Counted from the first letter of the stretch, positions 26,508-35,034 are shown. The stretch: DNA of 64,000 nt from Paraburkholderia sabiae (GCF_030412785.1 NZ_CP125297.1:248001-312000), one strand, 5' to 3'. Notes: generated by a model not told the origin, from the letters alone. Translations and numbers: made by a program.

Positions 26508-26921
26508 TCAGTCAATAGCGCGGAGGATGTTCGCGGCTTCCACATGCTGCGCGGCATACTCACGCAACTGGTGATAGCGCTCGACGATGGTGTCGTCCCG
26601 GGTCTTTTCCGCGAGGTGGCAGAGGGCGAAGAGGGTAACGGTGACGCCGAATGCGTCCGCACCCATCATGTCGCTGTAACCGTTCATATGCCAGCGGACG
26701 TGCGAACGTCCCTGGTTAGACGGCGCCATGTAAAAACCATCGTTTGACAGCGTGAAGAAGTCCCAGTGACCGCCCTCGTAGCTGTGATCCAGACGCCCAG
26801 CCCAGTCATACACCAGCGACTCACCTGCGAAGTAGTGGCGGCCGAGGTAGCGGGGCAGCACGTTCAGACGAAGTTCATCGGGAACAACAGCAGAAACAAT
26901 CTTGCGTTCAGTAGTACTCAC
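26508..26921 (-). CDS. klcA: ArdB/KlcA-type antirestriction protein
   Basis: ArdB/KlcA proteins protect incoming plasmid DNA from type I restriction enzymes without mimicking DNA charge. The 137-residue product has the family core VPDELRLNVLPRYLGRHYF, ESLVYDWAGRLDHSYEGGHW, FFTLSNDGFYMAPS and FGVTVTLFALCHLAEKT. GTG 26921 follows GGAGAAATACC, the same ribosome site as the divergent ParB-like gene. It is the first gene of the minus-strand backbone block, where early expression on entry would be useful. Confidence 0.9.
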   Translation of the reverse strand: MSTTERKIVSAVVPDELRLNVLPRYLGRHYFAGESLVYDWAGRLDHSYEGGHWDFFTLSNDGFYMAPSNQGRSHVRWHMNGYSDMMGADAFGVTVTLFALCHLAEKTRDDTIVERYHQLREYAAQHVEAANILRAID

Positions 26922-26990
26922 GGTATTTCTCCGGTTATTGCCACCGCGACACGCGAGGCACAGAATCAATTATAGTGGCTTCAAGACCTT
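26922..26990 (-). promoter_or_regulatory. promoter-leader of the antirestriction gene
   Basis: Minus-strand TATAAT (26974-26969) starts 53 nt before the GTG. Upstream is AGGTCTT, and the leader includes GCAATAACCGGAGAAATACC. The whole block is a close copy of the leader at 27079-27146 in the opposite direction, with the same 53-nt spacing. Confidence 0.7.
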
Positions 26991-27078
26991 ATAAAGAAGA
27001 TTATCGTTTGTTATTTTAAATCAAACATAAACGCTCATTAAAAATCAAAAACGAGATTATCTAAAGCGCACGTTGGAT

Positions 27079-27146
27079 AGGTCTTTATGTCCTTATAATG
27101 ATCCGTATGCCTCGCATGTCGCGATGGCAATAACCGGAGAAATACC
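27079..27146 (+). promoter_or_regulatory. promoter-leader of the large ParB-like gene
   Basis: AGGTCTT, then TATAAT (27094-27099) 53 nt before GTG 27147, then a leader ending GCAATAACCGGAGAAATACC. It matches the divergent antirestriction leader almost base for base downstream of the -10 box, so the two genes probably share one regulator. An AT-rich 90-nt spacer separates the two copies. Confidence 0.7.
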
Positions 27147-29216
27147 GTGAGTGAAGACGTTCAAAGCAATCAGGCAGCACCACGCACTGAAAGGAGCATC
27201 GAGACCAAAGGGCGCATTGAGTATGTGCCGTACTCGCGGCTGTGTCTGTCGCCGCTCAATGTGCGCAAAAAGCAGCCAACCGGCATCGAATCGCTCGCTG
27301 AGACTATCTACGAACAGGGCTTGATGCAGAACCTGGTTGTGCACGAGATCAAGAGTCGAGCGAAGCTGCCGAAGCTCGGCGTCTGTGCGGGCCAGCGTCG
27401 TGAAGCCGCGCTTGACCTGCTATTTGCACAAGGTCGCATCACGAAGGATTACCCTGTGCCCGTGCTGATCGTTAGCGAGGGCGAAGCGGTGGCCGCCTCG
27501 TTGATCGAAAACCGCGAACGCGAGCCCATGTGTATCGCGGACGAGTGCGTAGCCTTTCGGCTGCTGACGGAGGAAGGGAAGAGCGTTGCGCACATCGCCG
27601 CACTGTTCAAGCTTCCGGATGTGGCCGTGCGCCGTGCACTGAAAATCGCGAATCTCGCGCCATCATTGCTCGACCTGCTACGCGATGACCGACTCGACTA
27701 CGAGCAAGCGAAAGTGCTGGCTCTGGCAGACGATCATGCGACGCAGGAACGAGTGTGGAGCGAAGCGTCCAACGACTGGCAACGTCGCCCGTCCGAGTTG
27801 CGCGCCGCACTGACAAAGGCGGAGATCGACGCGCGCGACAGCGCCCTGGCAAAGTTCGTCGGACTGGACGCTTACGAGGCGGCGGGCGGTCGGGTGCGTC
27901 GTGATCTTTTCAGCGACGATCAGAACGCCGGGTATATCGAAAATGCGGAACTGCTGCACCGGCTCGCCACCGATCGACTCATCGAACTATCGCAGACCTT
28001 GTCCGCCGAAGGGTGGAGTTGGACGGAGTGCCGCACGCGGTACGACGCGATGGAGATCATGCGTCATGGCCGCATTCAGTCCACTACGCGCGAGCCGACT
28101 AAGGCCGAGAAGACGGAGCTTGCCGACTTGACCAAGAGACGGGATGCGGTGCAAGCGGAGCTTGACGCCTACTACGATGAAGAAGGCGAGGCCGACGAGG
28201 ACCGATGCGAGCGACTGGAAGCAGCAGCGACGGCGGCGGCGTATGCTGTCGACCAGTACGCTGAGCGCTTCGAATCGTTCGACCCAGACGACATGAAGAA
28301 GGCTGGCGCGTTCGTGTATGTCGACGAAGACGGGCTTGTCTGCATCGAACGCGGACTGGTACGGCGTGAAGATGCGCCGGTAAATACCGGTAACGAACCG
28401 CACGCACCCGTTACTGCGTCAAGAGGCCAGACGCCGAAGGCGAAGCCCCTGCACGGCGAGAAGTTGTGCAGACGGCTGACGGCACACCGTACCGCTGCCG
28501 TGCAGACCGAGCTTGCCCAGCAGCCAACAGTCGCGCTCGCCGCGCTGATGTACCGCATGATTCCGGTCGTGTTCAGGGAACTGTACGAACGCGCCCATAT
28601 CGATCACGCGGTCAAGATAGAAGTGCAGACGGCACGCGATGCGCTCGTGTCCAACGCGGACGACATGGCCGAGCGCGTTGCATGGAAAGCGCTGGAAGGC
28701 CAACGGGAGAACTGGGCCCAGATCCTGCCAAGGCGGGCGGACGAACTGCTTGCATGGCTGCTGCAACAGGATCCGGGCGTCATGTCGAGTCTGTTTTCAT
28801 TCTGCGTGGCCGCAACTGTAGACGGCATCAGTAACGCCGACCGTCCGCACCCGGTCAACGAGCTAGCGAATACCCTCAACGTGGATTTCGCGCGCTACTG
28901 GACGCCGACGCGCACAGCCTACTTCGAGCATGTATCGAAAGCCCGGATCGAGGCAGTTGTCAGCGAAGCCGTTTCGCCGCAGGTTGCCGGTGAGCTTCGC
29001 GGCATGAAGAAGGACGATGCGGCGGCGGCGGCCGAGCTGCGTGTCACGGACTCGGGCTGGTTGCCCGAAGTCCTGCGAAACCGCGAGGTGCCGAAGCATG
29101 TCACCTACGGTTACTCGGACGATAACGACGAAGAAGAAGCCGATACGGACCCGGAGACGGGCGAGGCGGCCGCCACGGTTTCCGATGATCCGCAGGACGA
29201 AGCCGAAGCCGTCTGA
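27147..29216 (+). CDS. large ParB/RepB/Spo0J-like plasmid protein
   Basis: A 689-residue protein. Residues about 25-130 form a ParB N-terminal-like domain (YSRLCLSPLNVRKKQPTGIE, then VCAGQRREAALDLL, the counterpart of the ParB box). A KorB-like helix-turn-helix is at about 140-190 (HIAALFKLPDVAVRRALKIA). The remaining 450 residues are specific to this plasmid family and include acidic, coiled-coil-like segments and a highly acidic tail (DDNDEEEADTDPETGE). It is separate from the parAB operon, so it is more likely a global regulator or nucleoid-type factor than the segregation ParB. GTG start with GGAGAA upstream. Confidence 0.85.
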   Translation: MSEDVQSNQAAPRTERSIETKGRIEYVPYSRLCLSPLNVRKKQPTGIESLAETIYEQGLMQNLVVHEIKSRAKLPKLGVCAGQRREAALDLLFAQGRITKDYPVPVLIVSEGEAVAASLIENREREPMCIADECVAFRLLTEEGKSVAHIAALFKLPDVAVRRALKIANLAPSLLDLLRDDRLDYEQAKVLALADDHATQERVWSEASNDWQRRPSELRAALTKAEIDARDSALAKFVGLDAYEAAGGRVRRDLFSDDQNAGYIENAELLHRLATDRLIELSQTLSAEGWSWTECRTRYDAMEIMRHGRIQSTTREPTKAEKTELADLTKRRDAVQAELDAYYDEEGEADEDRCERLEAAATAAAYAVDQYAERFESFDPDDMKKAGAFVYVDEDGLVCIERGLVRREDAPVNTGNEPHAPVTASRGQTPKAKPLHGEKLCRRLTAHRTAAVQTELAQQPTVALAALMYRMIPVVFRELYERAHIDHAVKIEVQTARDALVSNADDMAERVAWKALEGQRENWAQILPRRADELLAWLLQQDPGVMSSLFSFCVAATVDGISNADRPHPVNELANTLNVDFARYWTPTRTAYFEHVSKARIEAVVSEAVSPQVAGELRGMKKDDAAAAAELRVTDSGWLPEVLRNREVPKHVTYGYSDDNDEEEADTDPETGEAAATVSDDPQDEAEAV

Positions 29217-29222
29217 GCGGTC

Positions 29223-29269
29223 CCGCCTTACGTAGCCGCCCGGGCGTAAGCCAGGGCGGTTTTCTTTTG
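29223..29269 (+). terminator. rho-independent terminator after the ParB-like gene
   Basis: Stem arms CCGCC and TTACG pair with CGTAA and GGCGG around a GC-rich loop, followed by TTTTCTTTT. It lies 7 nt after the stop. A convincing terminator. Confidence 0.8.
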
Positions 29270-29538
29270 TTCCAGGGTGGCAAACGAGCCGGTTGTCCGG
29301 ACTGGCTCGGCGAGGCAAGGTGGACAAGACGGTTCGACCTCAAGGGCGGGAGTGCGGGGGCTGTGGAAACAGGAATTCGTGCAGACGGTCCACTGGCCCT
29401 TCTTTGCAGTGCCACTCAGAACGCATTGCGACCGACGAGGTATCGCGCGCGCCGCGCGCTCATCGAGTGCCACGGGGGACCTCACGCGGGACCCGCGCGG
29501 AGGGTCCTGACCCGACGCAGCGCGGCGGGCGATACTAT
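29270..29538. other. short gene-free stretch between convergent genes
   Basis: The longest frames here are arginine-rich and lack ribosome sites. I see no features. Confidence 0.5.
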
Positions 29539-30063
29539 TCAGCGTCTGGGCGGCCCGCCGTACTTGCGCGCAATTTCGTCGAGCCCGGCGCTGGAGATGG
29601 ACGGCTGATCGTATTGCTGCGCTTCGAGCTTGATCAACTGCATGCGCGACATGTGCGGATTTTCAGCGGCGAGTTCATCGAGCGTCCTGATGCCTGTGCG
29701 AGGTGAGGAGGTGGATGGCGTGGACGCCTGCGGCGCGGGTTCTACCTGCCTGACAGGGGCGGCGGACACAGGGGTGGACGCGGACGGTGCAGGACGGCTG
29801 AGGGGCGCATGTGTGCGGTTTGGTGCGCGTCGGCCCAGGCGTTTGCGGATGCGGTGGAGGGCGTTGTCGAAAACGGGGAGACTCATGGTGAGGCCGCGCT
29901 TTTGCAAACGCGCGTGGAGTTCGCGCCTGGAGACGCCGCGCGCCATGGCGGCATCGATCTGGTCGATCAGATCGGCAAGCTGCGCGGTTTCGGAGCGCGC
30001 CGTGCTGGCTGCAGGCGCATCGAGCAGGTCTTCGGCGACGGCGGCGAGATCGGTGAGCGGCAT
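29539..30063 (-). CDS. mobilisation-region protein of unknown function
   Basis: A 174-residue protein with a helical N-terminal region (ETAQLADLIDQIDAAMARGV) leading into a likely DNA-binding helix pair (SRRELHARLQKRGLTMSLPV, then ALHRIRKRLGRR). A 60-residue linker rich in P, S, A and T follows, then a conserved-looking C-terminal segment (IRTLDELAAENPHMSRMQLI). It is transcribed away from the candidate oriT and is divergent from mobC and the relaxase, the position of an accessory relaxosome or regulatory gene. The family is not recognised. Confidence 0.6.
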   Translation of the reverse strand: MPLTDLAAVAEDLLDAPAASTARSETAQLADLIDQIDAAMARGVSRRELHARLQKRGLTMSLPVFDNALHRIRKRLGRRAPNRTHAPLSRPAPSASTPVSAAPVRQVEPAPQASTPSTSSPRTGIRTLDELAAENPHMSRMQLIKLEAQQYDQPSISSAGLDEIARKYGGPPRR

Positions 30064-30404
30064 GGCGAGGTCTGCGGGGAGAGTCGACGCTGCTTGATGG
30101 TGCTATGAAAGTGCTAAATAGTCAAAAATGCGTGATGAGTAAAGCTTTATTCAAGCTTTAGTTATGCGAATTGATGCTTGAAACATGCAATATCGCTGCT
30201 ACAGTGTTTGCTATGGTGTGGCGAATTGAGGCACGTCGGATATGTTTACGCATCGCTACGCGCTTCGTAAAATATCTCGTGCCAAAGGGGCGAGGCCCCT
30301 TTGCAACCCCGACGCGGGCACTGCCCCGCGTCCATTCGCGCCGACAAGTCTGACGGCAATACTGAGCACTGCCTGGTATGCAATACGAATAGGAGGTGCG
30401 TCCT
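30064..30404. other. oriT: intergenic region with candidate oriT
   Basis: A 340-nt AT-richer region between divergent mobilisation genes. It holds the inverted repeats AAAGGGG-N5-CCCCTTT (30284-30302) and GACGCGGG-N6-CCCGCGTC (30311-30332). Near the left gene there is also a palindromic AAAGCTTT followed by AAGCTTT. Position beside mobC and a relaxase gene, plus clustered inverted repeats, make it the best oriT candidate in the window. I could not identify a nic consensus, so the exact site is unknown. Confidence 0.5.
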
Positions 30405-30521
30405 ATGATTCCGACCAGCGAGTGGGTGATCCAGCTTGTGATGGCGCCGGGTGCGTTCCGAGCACAACAGGCGGCTGCGCTATCTGCCGTGGGCGGGTTA
30501 TACGTATCCCATGACAGGTGA
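30405..30521 (+). CDS. short ORF with strong ribosome site before the mob genes
   Basis: AGGAGG precedes ATG 30405 by 8 nt. The frame gives 38 residues (MIPTSEWVIQLVMAPGAFRA...) and overlaps the next ORF in another frame. It may be a leader peptide coupled to the 30451 ORF, or the true N-terminus of that protein separated by a single-base frameshift. Confidence 0.4.
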   Translation: MIPTSEWVIQLVMAPGAFRAQQAAALSAVGGLYVSHDR

Positions 30522-30660
30522 TCAGGCGATGTGTGCGTTGAGCGAATGCGAAGCGCACTGGCCGGCGTATGAGTTCCGCGCGCATCCGATCGACGGCGAC
30601 ATGACGCGATTCGATCTGCCGGGTCAGTCGGCAGACTGGACGCATCCCAGAGGGATGTGA
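30451..30660 (+). CDS. small protein upstream of MobC
   Basis: A 69-residue frame from GTG 30451 with high third-position GC. It contains RLRYLPWAGYTYPMTGDQAM and HWPAYEFRAHPIDGDMTRFD. Its stop overlaps the mobC ribosome site. There is no clear Shine-Dalgarno of its own. Translation may depend on the overlapping 30405 ORF, or the two may be one gene with a frameshift. No family known. Confidence 0.5.
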   Translation: MRSEHNRRLRYLPWAGYTYPMTGDQAMCALSECEAHWPAYEFRAHPIDGDMTRFDLPGQSADWTHPRGM

Positions 30661-30662
30661 CG

Positions 30663-31028
30663 ATGCCACGCAAAAGGAGCAAGGACGGGGCAGGGCTCGG
30701 CAAACCGATTGCGTTCAGGTTGTCGGATGCGGACCGCGCGGTCTACCTTGAGAAGGTGAACCGGAGCGGGCTGACGCAGTCTGAATTTTTCAGGCAGGCG
30801 GTGCTGACGAACCGGACACAGGTGATTGCACGACCGGTGGCCAGTGCGGATCGCAGGCGGTTGCTGTACATCTTCAACAAGACCAGTAACAACCTGAACC
30901 AGATCGCGCATCGCGCGAACTGGGAACACAAGAGCGGTGACCTGTCAGAAGCAACCTATGAGCAACTGCTCACGCAACTGCAGATGATTTCCCGCTATCT
31001 GAAAAGCACGCTTGAGAAAGTGGACTGA
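30663..31028 (+). CDS. mobC: MobC-like relaxosome protein
   Basis: MobC-type proteins open the oriT region and help the relaxase. The 121-residue product has an N-terminal ribbon-helix-helix-like part (KPIAFRLSDADRAVYLEKVN, then SGLTQSEFFRQAVLTN) and the MobC motif RRLLYIFNKTSNNLNQIAHR with the following helix. ATG 30663 has AGAGGG 8 nt upstream; a GTG two codons earlier is also in frame. It leads the relaxase operon. Confidence 0.88.
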   Translation: MPRKRSKDGAGLGKPIAFRLSDADRAVYLEKVNRSGLTQSEFFRQAVLTNRTQVIARPVASADRRRLLYIFNKTSNNLNQIAHRANWEHKSGDLSEATYEQLLTQLQMISRYLKSTLEKVD

Positions 31029-31043
31029 CCGGATACGGAAACT

Positions 31044-31223
31044 ATGGATACGGATGCAGGCATGGACACCGATCGCATACACCGCGCAACCGTCGTCAAC
31101 CAAGCGACGCCACTGCGTGTCGAGCGGAATGACGATGCCATGGGAACGTTATCCAGGTTGCATGCGCTGCTGCCATTTCGCCTTTCGCAGCCTATGCTTT
31201 GGCCCGCGCAGCAGGGAAAGTGA
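31044..31223 (+). CDS. 59-residue protein between mobC and the relaxase
   Basis: ATG 31044 to TGA 31221 encodes MDTDAGMDTDRIHRATVVNQ and continues to PMLWPAQQGK. It starts 16 nt after mobC and ends 3 nt before the relaxase ATG, filling the gap exactly. It is acidic at the start and hydrophobic near the end. The tight packing argues for a real gene whose stop couples translation to the relaxase. No known family. Confidence 0.55.
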   Translation: MDTDAGMDTDRIHRATVVNQATPLRVERNDDAMGTLSRLHALLPFRLSQPMLWPAQQGK

Positions 31224-31226
31224 GCG

Positions 31227-34200
31227 ATGCTGATCCGGGTGCGCGGCTATCACGACGGCATTAAGGCCTATCTGGAAGAGGGGCAGAAGAAGGATCGTGA
31301 ATTCGAACGCGACGAGATGGATGAGCGTGTGATTCTCGCTGGGGATCTGGCGCTGACCAACGACATCATCCAGTCAATGGATACGACCGCCGAGCGCTAT
31401 ATCAACGTGACACTGTCGTTCAAGGAAGACGAGGTGTCGCGCGAGGTACTCGCGGAGATTGTGCGCGAGTTTGAGGCCTTCGCTTTTGCTGCGTACCGGC
31501 CCGACGAATACAACTTCTATGCGGAAGCGCATGTGCCGCGGCTCAAGAGTTACGCCGACCGACGCAGTGGCGAGCTGGTCGAACGCAAGGTACATCTTCA
31601 TGTGGTGATCCCGGAAGTGAACCTGCTGACGGGGCGGCGGCTGGAACCGTTCGGCAAGGTCGACCGTCATCACCGGTTTCTCGAAGCGTTTCAGGAACAT
31701 ATCAACGCAAAGTATGGGCTCGCAAGCCCGAAAGATAACCGGCGCGTGCACTTCACCGACGCCTCGGAAATGATCAGCCGGTACAAGGGCGACGTGTTTG
31801 CGCCGATGAACCGTGAGCTGAAGGCCGCGATTATCGAGGCGCTGATGACGCGTGACATCACGCGTTATGACGATTTCCGGGCGATGCTCACCGAATTCGG
31901 CGCAACGCGCACCCGCAACGCGGGTCGGGAAGGCGAGTACGAAAACGTCAAACCCGGGGACGCTGCGAAAGGCGTCAATCTAAAGGAATTCGTGTTCTCG
32001 CGAGCATTCATCGAACTCGATGCCGACGGCAAGCGCGATGCGCTCGACCGGAACGTCCATGCTGAGTATATCGAACCGGGCTTGCCGCGCGCTACGCCCC
32101 GGCACTATCTGGACGCCCTGGACGAGTGGGCCGACACGCGCGCGCGTGAGATCAAGTACCTCAATAGCGGTAGCAGCTTCTACAGGGAGTATCAGGCCGC
32201 GTCGCCGACCGAGCAGCGACGCATTCTCGAGCATCGCGAACAGCGGTTCTATGACGCAGCAGGAGGAGTCGATGAGCGAACACGACGAGGCAGTGGTGGA
32301 TCAGGAGACTGGCGAGATTGGCAGCGGAAGTGGGAGCAGGACGGGGAACGGCGCTGGCACGCGCCAGCGATCACGGAACACGAGGGGCGGGGCCGCGGGC
32401 GAAAGTGGAGAAACGGAGCGGATCACGACCTTGACGCTCGCTTCGATCGATCCCGCCCGTCGACCCGATCCTCACACGGTGTGCGAGGTGTGCCCGGCCG
32501 CGGTGTGGATGGCGACCCCTCGCGACGTCAAATGCTTCTGCCGGCTGATGCACTACTGGAGCTGGGAAACCACCAAGCCGACCGAATTGACCAACTGCGA
32601 TGGTCTGGCGATCGCGAGCGAGCGGGACGAGAACAGCTAGCCCCAGGTGATACGTCGTTGCTCGACGTGATCACCGCGCGCATGTACGGCGCGTGGGACG
32701 CGGCGGACGACGCCGGTCGGACGCGGCTGGCGGCGACGGCCGCCGACAAGTTCATGCGTGCGTGCGGACGGCTTGATGATCGTGGGCCGTCAGGCGCCTC
32801 ATTTGGCCTGAACCCCGTCTTCGGGGACGGACAGGCGCCGAAGTATTTCGGACCGCATGACCCGATCCACAATCTCGCCGATGTCCCCTCACTCGATGCT
32901 GTTGAGTCGCTTCCCTTTGAGCCGGTGGAGCGTGACATCAATGCCATAACCGACACTTTCAACTCGCGCGCGAGGCTGCCGACTGGCCGGGAAGCCGATA
33001 CCGTTCGCGACCAGTTTGCGCGGGATCTCGTGGAGTCGCGCAGGGTTCGAGGTGCTCGCGAGCGATCGGAGTTTGCGGAGATTCGGGCGACGCTTGACGC
33101 GAGCCGGCTGCTCGCCGCACTTTCGCATTCACACGGCCTGATCGTCGACAAGTACAGCATCGGCAAGGGCGCCGACGGTGGTGACCGGATCCGCGCCGGT
33201 GCACGCAATCTGAATGTGTCCGACTTCCTGACGAAAGAGATGAATTTCAGCTGGGCGGAGGCCGCGCAACTGCTACGTGACACCTGGCGCGCGCAAACCG
33301 GGCGCAGTCCCGGGCACGCGCCGCGTCATACACCCGAGCGTGACCTCTGGCGGGAATTCCAGGAGTGGCGTGCCGCGTATCGCGACGGATTGCACCGCGC
33401 CTGGAATGAGCAGGCGCAGCTTGAGAAAGACCGGCGCGGCACGATCAGGGCCGCGTTTTATCAAACGCGTAGCAGCCTCGCGGACCGCAAGGACCTCTCG
33501 TCGGTCGAGCGGCGAGAGCAACTGTCAGCCGCCCGCGTGACGCGGCTTGAGGCCGAGGCCGCGCTGCGCGACCGCATCACAAGGGAGCGTGAAGCCCTCA
33601 AAGGTGCAGGACGGCAACCGATTACCGAGCAGTACCGGGATTTTCTGCAGGAGCGTGCGCAGGCCGGCGACGCGCGGGCATTGCGCGAACTGCGACGCAT
33701 GCAGCAGATCCGCCAGCGGGTCAGGCGCGCGGAGGATGAGCACGTCGTGACCTTCAATGGCTCGTTGCACAGCCCAAGGCCAGCGGTCGGGCCTGACCAG
33801 AACGAGCTCATCTACCACGGACCGTCGATCACGTACGAGGTGCGGCCCACGGGTGAGGTGGACTACTGCAAGGATGGCGTGGCGTTCCTGGTCGACGAAG
33901 GGCGCACGTTGCGGTTGTGGGATAGCGAACGCGAAGCGATCGAGATCGCGCTGCGTTTCGCGCAGCAGAAGTTCGGCGCCACGCTGTCGCTGTCCGGCCC
34001 TGACGCTTTCCAGGCCGCCGCAGCACGCGTGGCCGCCGATACGCGCATGCACATCGTGTTTGAGCAGCCGGAGCTGGAGCACATCCGCCAGATCCGGCTT
34101 GCCGAGCTCGATGCCGAAGCACACGACCGCCGGACGGCACAGCGCGAGCGCGACGCATGGGAGCGTGACGAACTTCGCAACGCCGTTCGGGAAACGCAAC

Positions 34201-34319
34201 TACCTGTCCGTCGCGATTCACGCCCCCCAAGTGGGGACATTGGAGCGCCCGACGACCACGACGCTGCCGATAGCGGTCCCGGGAGCAATCCCAGTAGCGG
34301 CAAGAGCCGCGAACGATGA
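31227..34319 (+). CDS. conjugative relaxase with LPD7 C-terminal domain
   Basis: A relaxase nicks oriT and stays bound to the transferred strand. Of 1030 residues, about 1-340 form the relaxase domain, with N-terminal tyrosines (GYHDGIKAYLEEG) as candidate nucleophiles. The metal-binding histidine motif is KVHLHVVIPEVN (about 125-136). Residues about 345-470 are a low-complexity linker that also encodes a second protein in another frame. The C-terminal region (about 780-960) matches the LPD7 large-polyvalent-protein domain: VDEGRTLRLWDSEREAIEIA, QQKFGATLSLSGPDAF and ADTRMHIVFEQPELE. Full length and intact. The MOB class is not assigned here; a profile search would settle it. Confidence 0.88.
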   Translation: MLIRVRGYHDGIKAYLEEGQKKDREFERDEMDERVILAGDLALTNDIIQSMDTTAERYINVTLSFKEDEVSREVLAEIVREFEAFAFAAYRPDEYNFYAEAHVPRLKSYADRRSGELVERKVHLHVVIPEVNLLTGRRLEPFGKVDRHHRFLEAFQEHINAKYGLASPKDNRRVHFTDASEMISRYKGDVFAPMNRELKAAIIEALMTRDITRYDDFRAMLTEFGATRTRNAGREGEYENVKPGDAAKGVNLKEFVFSRAFIELDADGKRDALDRNVHAEYIEPGLPRATPRHYLDALDEWADTRAREIKYLNSGSSFYREYQAASPTEQRRILEHREQRFYDAAGGVDERTRRGSGGSGDWRDWQRKWEQDGERRWHAPAITEHEGRGRGRKWRNGADHDLDARFDRSRPSTRSSHGVRGVPGRGVDGDPSRRQMLLPADALLELGNHQADRIDQLRWSGDRERAGREQLAPGDTSLLDVITARMYGAWDAADDAGRTRLAATAADKFMRACGRLDDRGPSGASFGLNPVFGDGQAPKYFGPHDPIHNLADVPSLDAVESLPFEPVERDINAITDTFNSRARLPTGREADTVRDQFARDLVESRRVRGARERSEFAEIRATLDASRLLAALSHSHGLIVDKYSIGKGADGGDRIRAGARNLNVSDFLTKEMNFSWAEAAQLLRDTWRAQTGRSPGHAPRHTPERDLWREFQEWRAAYRDGLHRAWNEQAQLEKDRRGTIRAAFYQTRSSLADRKDLSSVERREQLSAARVTRLEAEAALRDRITREREALKGAGRQPITEQYRDFLQERAQAGDARALRELRRMQQIRQRVRRAEDEHVVTFNGSLHSPRPAVGPDQNELIYHGPSITYEVRPTGEVDYCKDGVAFLVDEGRTLRLWDSEREAIEIALRFAQQKFGATLSLSGPDAFQAAAARVAADTRMHIVFEQPELEHIRQIRLAELDAEAHDRRTAQRERDAWERDELRNAVRETQLPVRRDSRPPSGDIGAPDDHDAADSGPGSNPSSGKSRER
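32272..32640 (+). CDS. cysteine-rich protein nested in the relaxase gene (+1 frame)
   Basis: A 122-residue protein, frame +1 to the relaxase. GGAGGAG sits 3-9 nt before ATG 32272, a near-ideal ribosome site inside the larger gene. The N-terminal half is low complexity (Q, G, S, T, R). The second half is compact and protein-like: PDPHTVCEVCPAAVWMATPR, DVKCFCRLMHYWSWE and ELTNCDGLAIA. Five cysteines plus a histidine suggest a metal-binding site. In the relaxase frame the same DNA encodes only an arginine/aspartate-rich linker. The function is unknown; a transfer-related role is inferred from location. Confidence 0.75.
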   Translation: MSEHDEAVVDQETGEIGSGSGSRTGNGAGTRQRSRNTRGGAAGESGETERITTLTLASIDPARRPDPHTVCEVCPAAVWMATPRDVKCFCRLMHYWSWETTKPTELTNCDGLAIASERDENS

Positions 34320-34342
34320 ATCATCCATCCGAGAGGAATCGA

Positions 34343-34879
34343 ATGCCCCGGCTTGCTACCAACAACCGCGACCGTGCCGTGACTGTCGTTGAGGGCGTTA
34401 TATTCAGCGGCACCCCGTCGCAGGTTGTGAACCTGCCTGCGTATCTCAAAGGCATCGCCGGCGCTATCAGTGTGTTTGTTGCCTACGTGTACGCGGCCAC
34501 CCGTCGGCCCGTCCCGTGGTACGCGCCACTGATCGCGTTGCTATTGATCGCGGCGAGTGTCGTGCTCGCGTACCTGCGAACGGCCACCACGGAAATCATC
34601 ATCGACACGGCGCGAATTACCTGTCGCCAGGGCATTTTCAGCCGGCGGGTCGAGAGCCTTGAGCTCTTCTGCATCCAGGATGTGACGTCGCTGCACCCGT
34701 GGTGGCAGCGGCCGTTCGGGATCGGCACCGTGATCGCGCTGACCAGTGACTCGAACAATCCGCACTCGCGGTTGCCGGGAATGCGTGGTGCGGAGCATTT
34801 GCGCGACAGTCTGGACCGCGCAGCAATCGCGCTGCGCGACGCGAAGGGCATTCGCGAAGTCAATATGGGTCGGATCTAA
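34343..34879 (+). CDS. membrane protein with bacterial PH-like domain (bPH2)
   Basis: About 178 residues. Two hydrophobic helices (about 30-50 and 57-80, WYAPLIALLLIAASVVLAYL) are followed by a bPH2-like domain with IIIDTARITCRQGIFSRRVE and LELFCIQDVTSLHPWWQRPF, the latter a hallmark of the family. ATG 34343 has GAGAGGA 6 nt upstream; an ATG at 34316 overlaps the relaxase stop (ATGA). It is probably co-transcribed with the relaxase. Role unknown; such proteins are common on conjugative elements and chromosomes alike. Confidence 0.8.
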   Translation: MPRLATNNRDRAVTVVEGVIFSGTPSQVVNLPAYLKGIAGAISVFVAYVYAATRRPVPWYAPLIALLLIAASVVLAYLRTATTEIIIDTARITCRQGIFSRRVESLELFCIQDVTSLHPWWQRPFGIGTVIALTSDSNNPHSRLPGMRGAEHLRDSLDRAAIALRDAKGIREVNMGRI

Positions 34880-35034
34880 GCGGGTCGTTTTTGGATTCTC
34901 GTTGAGGCAATCAGATGACTCATCGCTTGAGGTGGCCTGGCGTCACTGGGAATCAAGGAAGGACTGGGAAAGAAGGGGATCGCATCACGGATGGCGACGT
35001 ATATGGGCAGGGGTACAGGACAACGGCCGGCGCA

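Noticed and set aside
31012..31233. 73-residue ORF overlapping the mobC end and relaxase start
   Set aside because: The frame 31044-31223 fits the gap and packing much better.
33757..34392. Second-frame 211-residue ORF inside the relaxase 3' part
   Set aside because: Arginine-rich with no ribosome site or family motif; unlike the nested gene at 32272.
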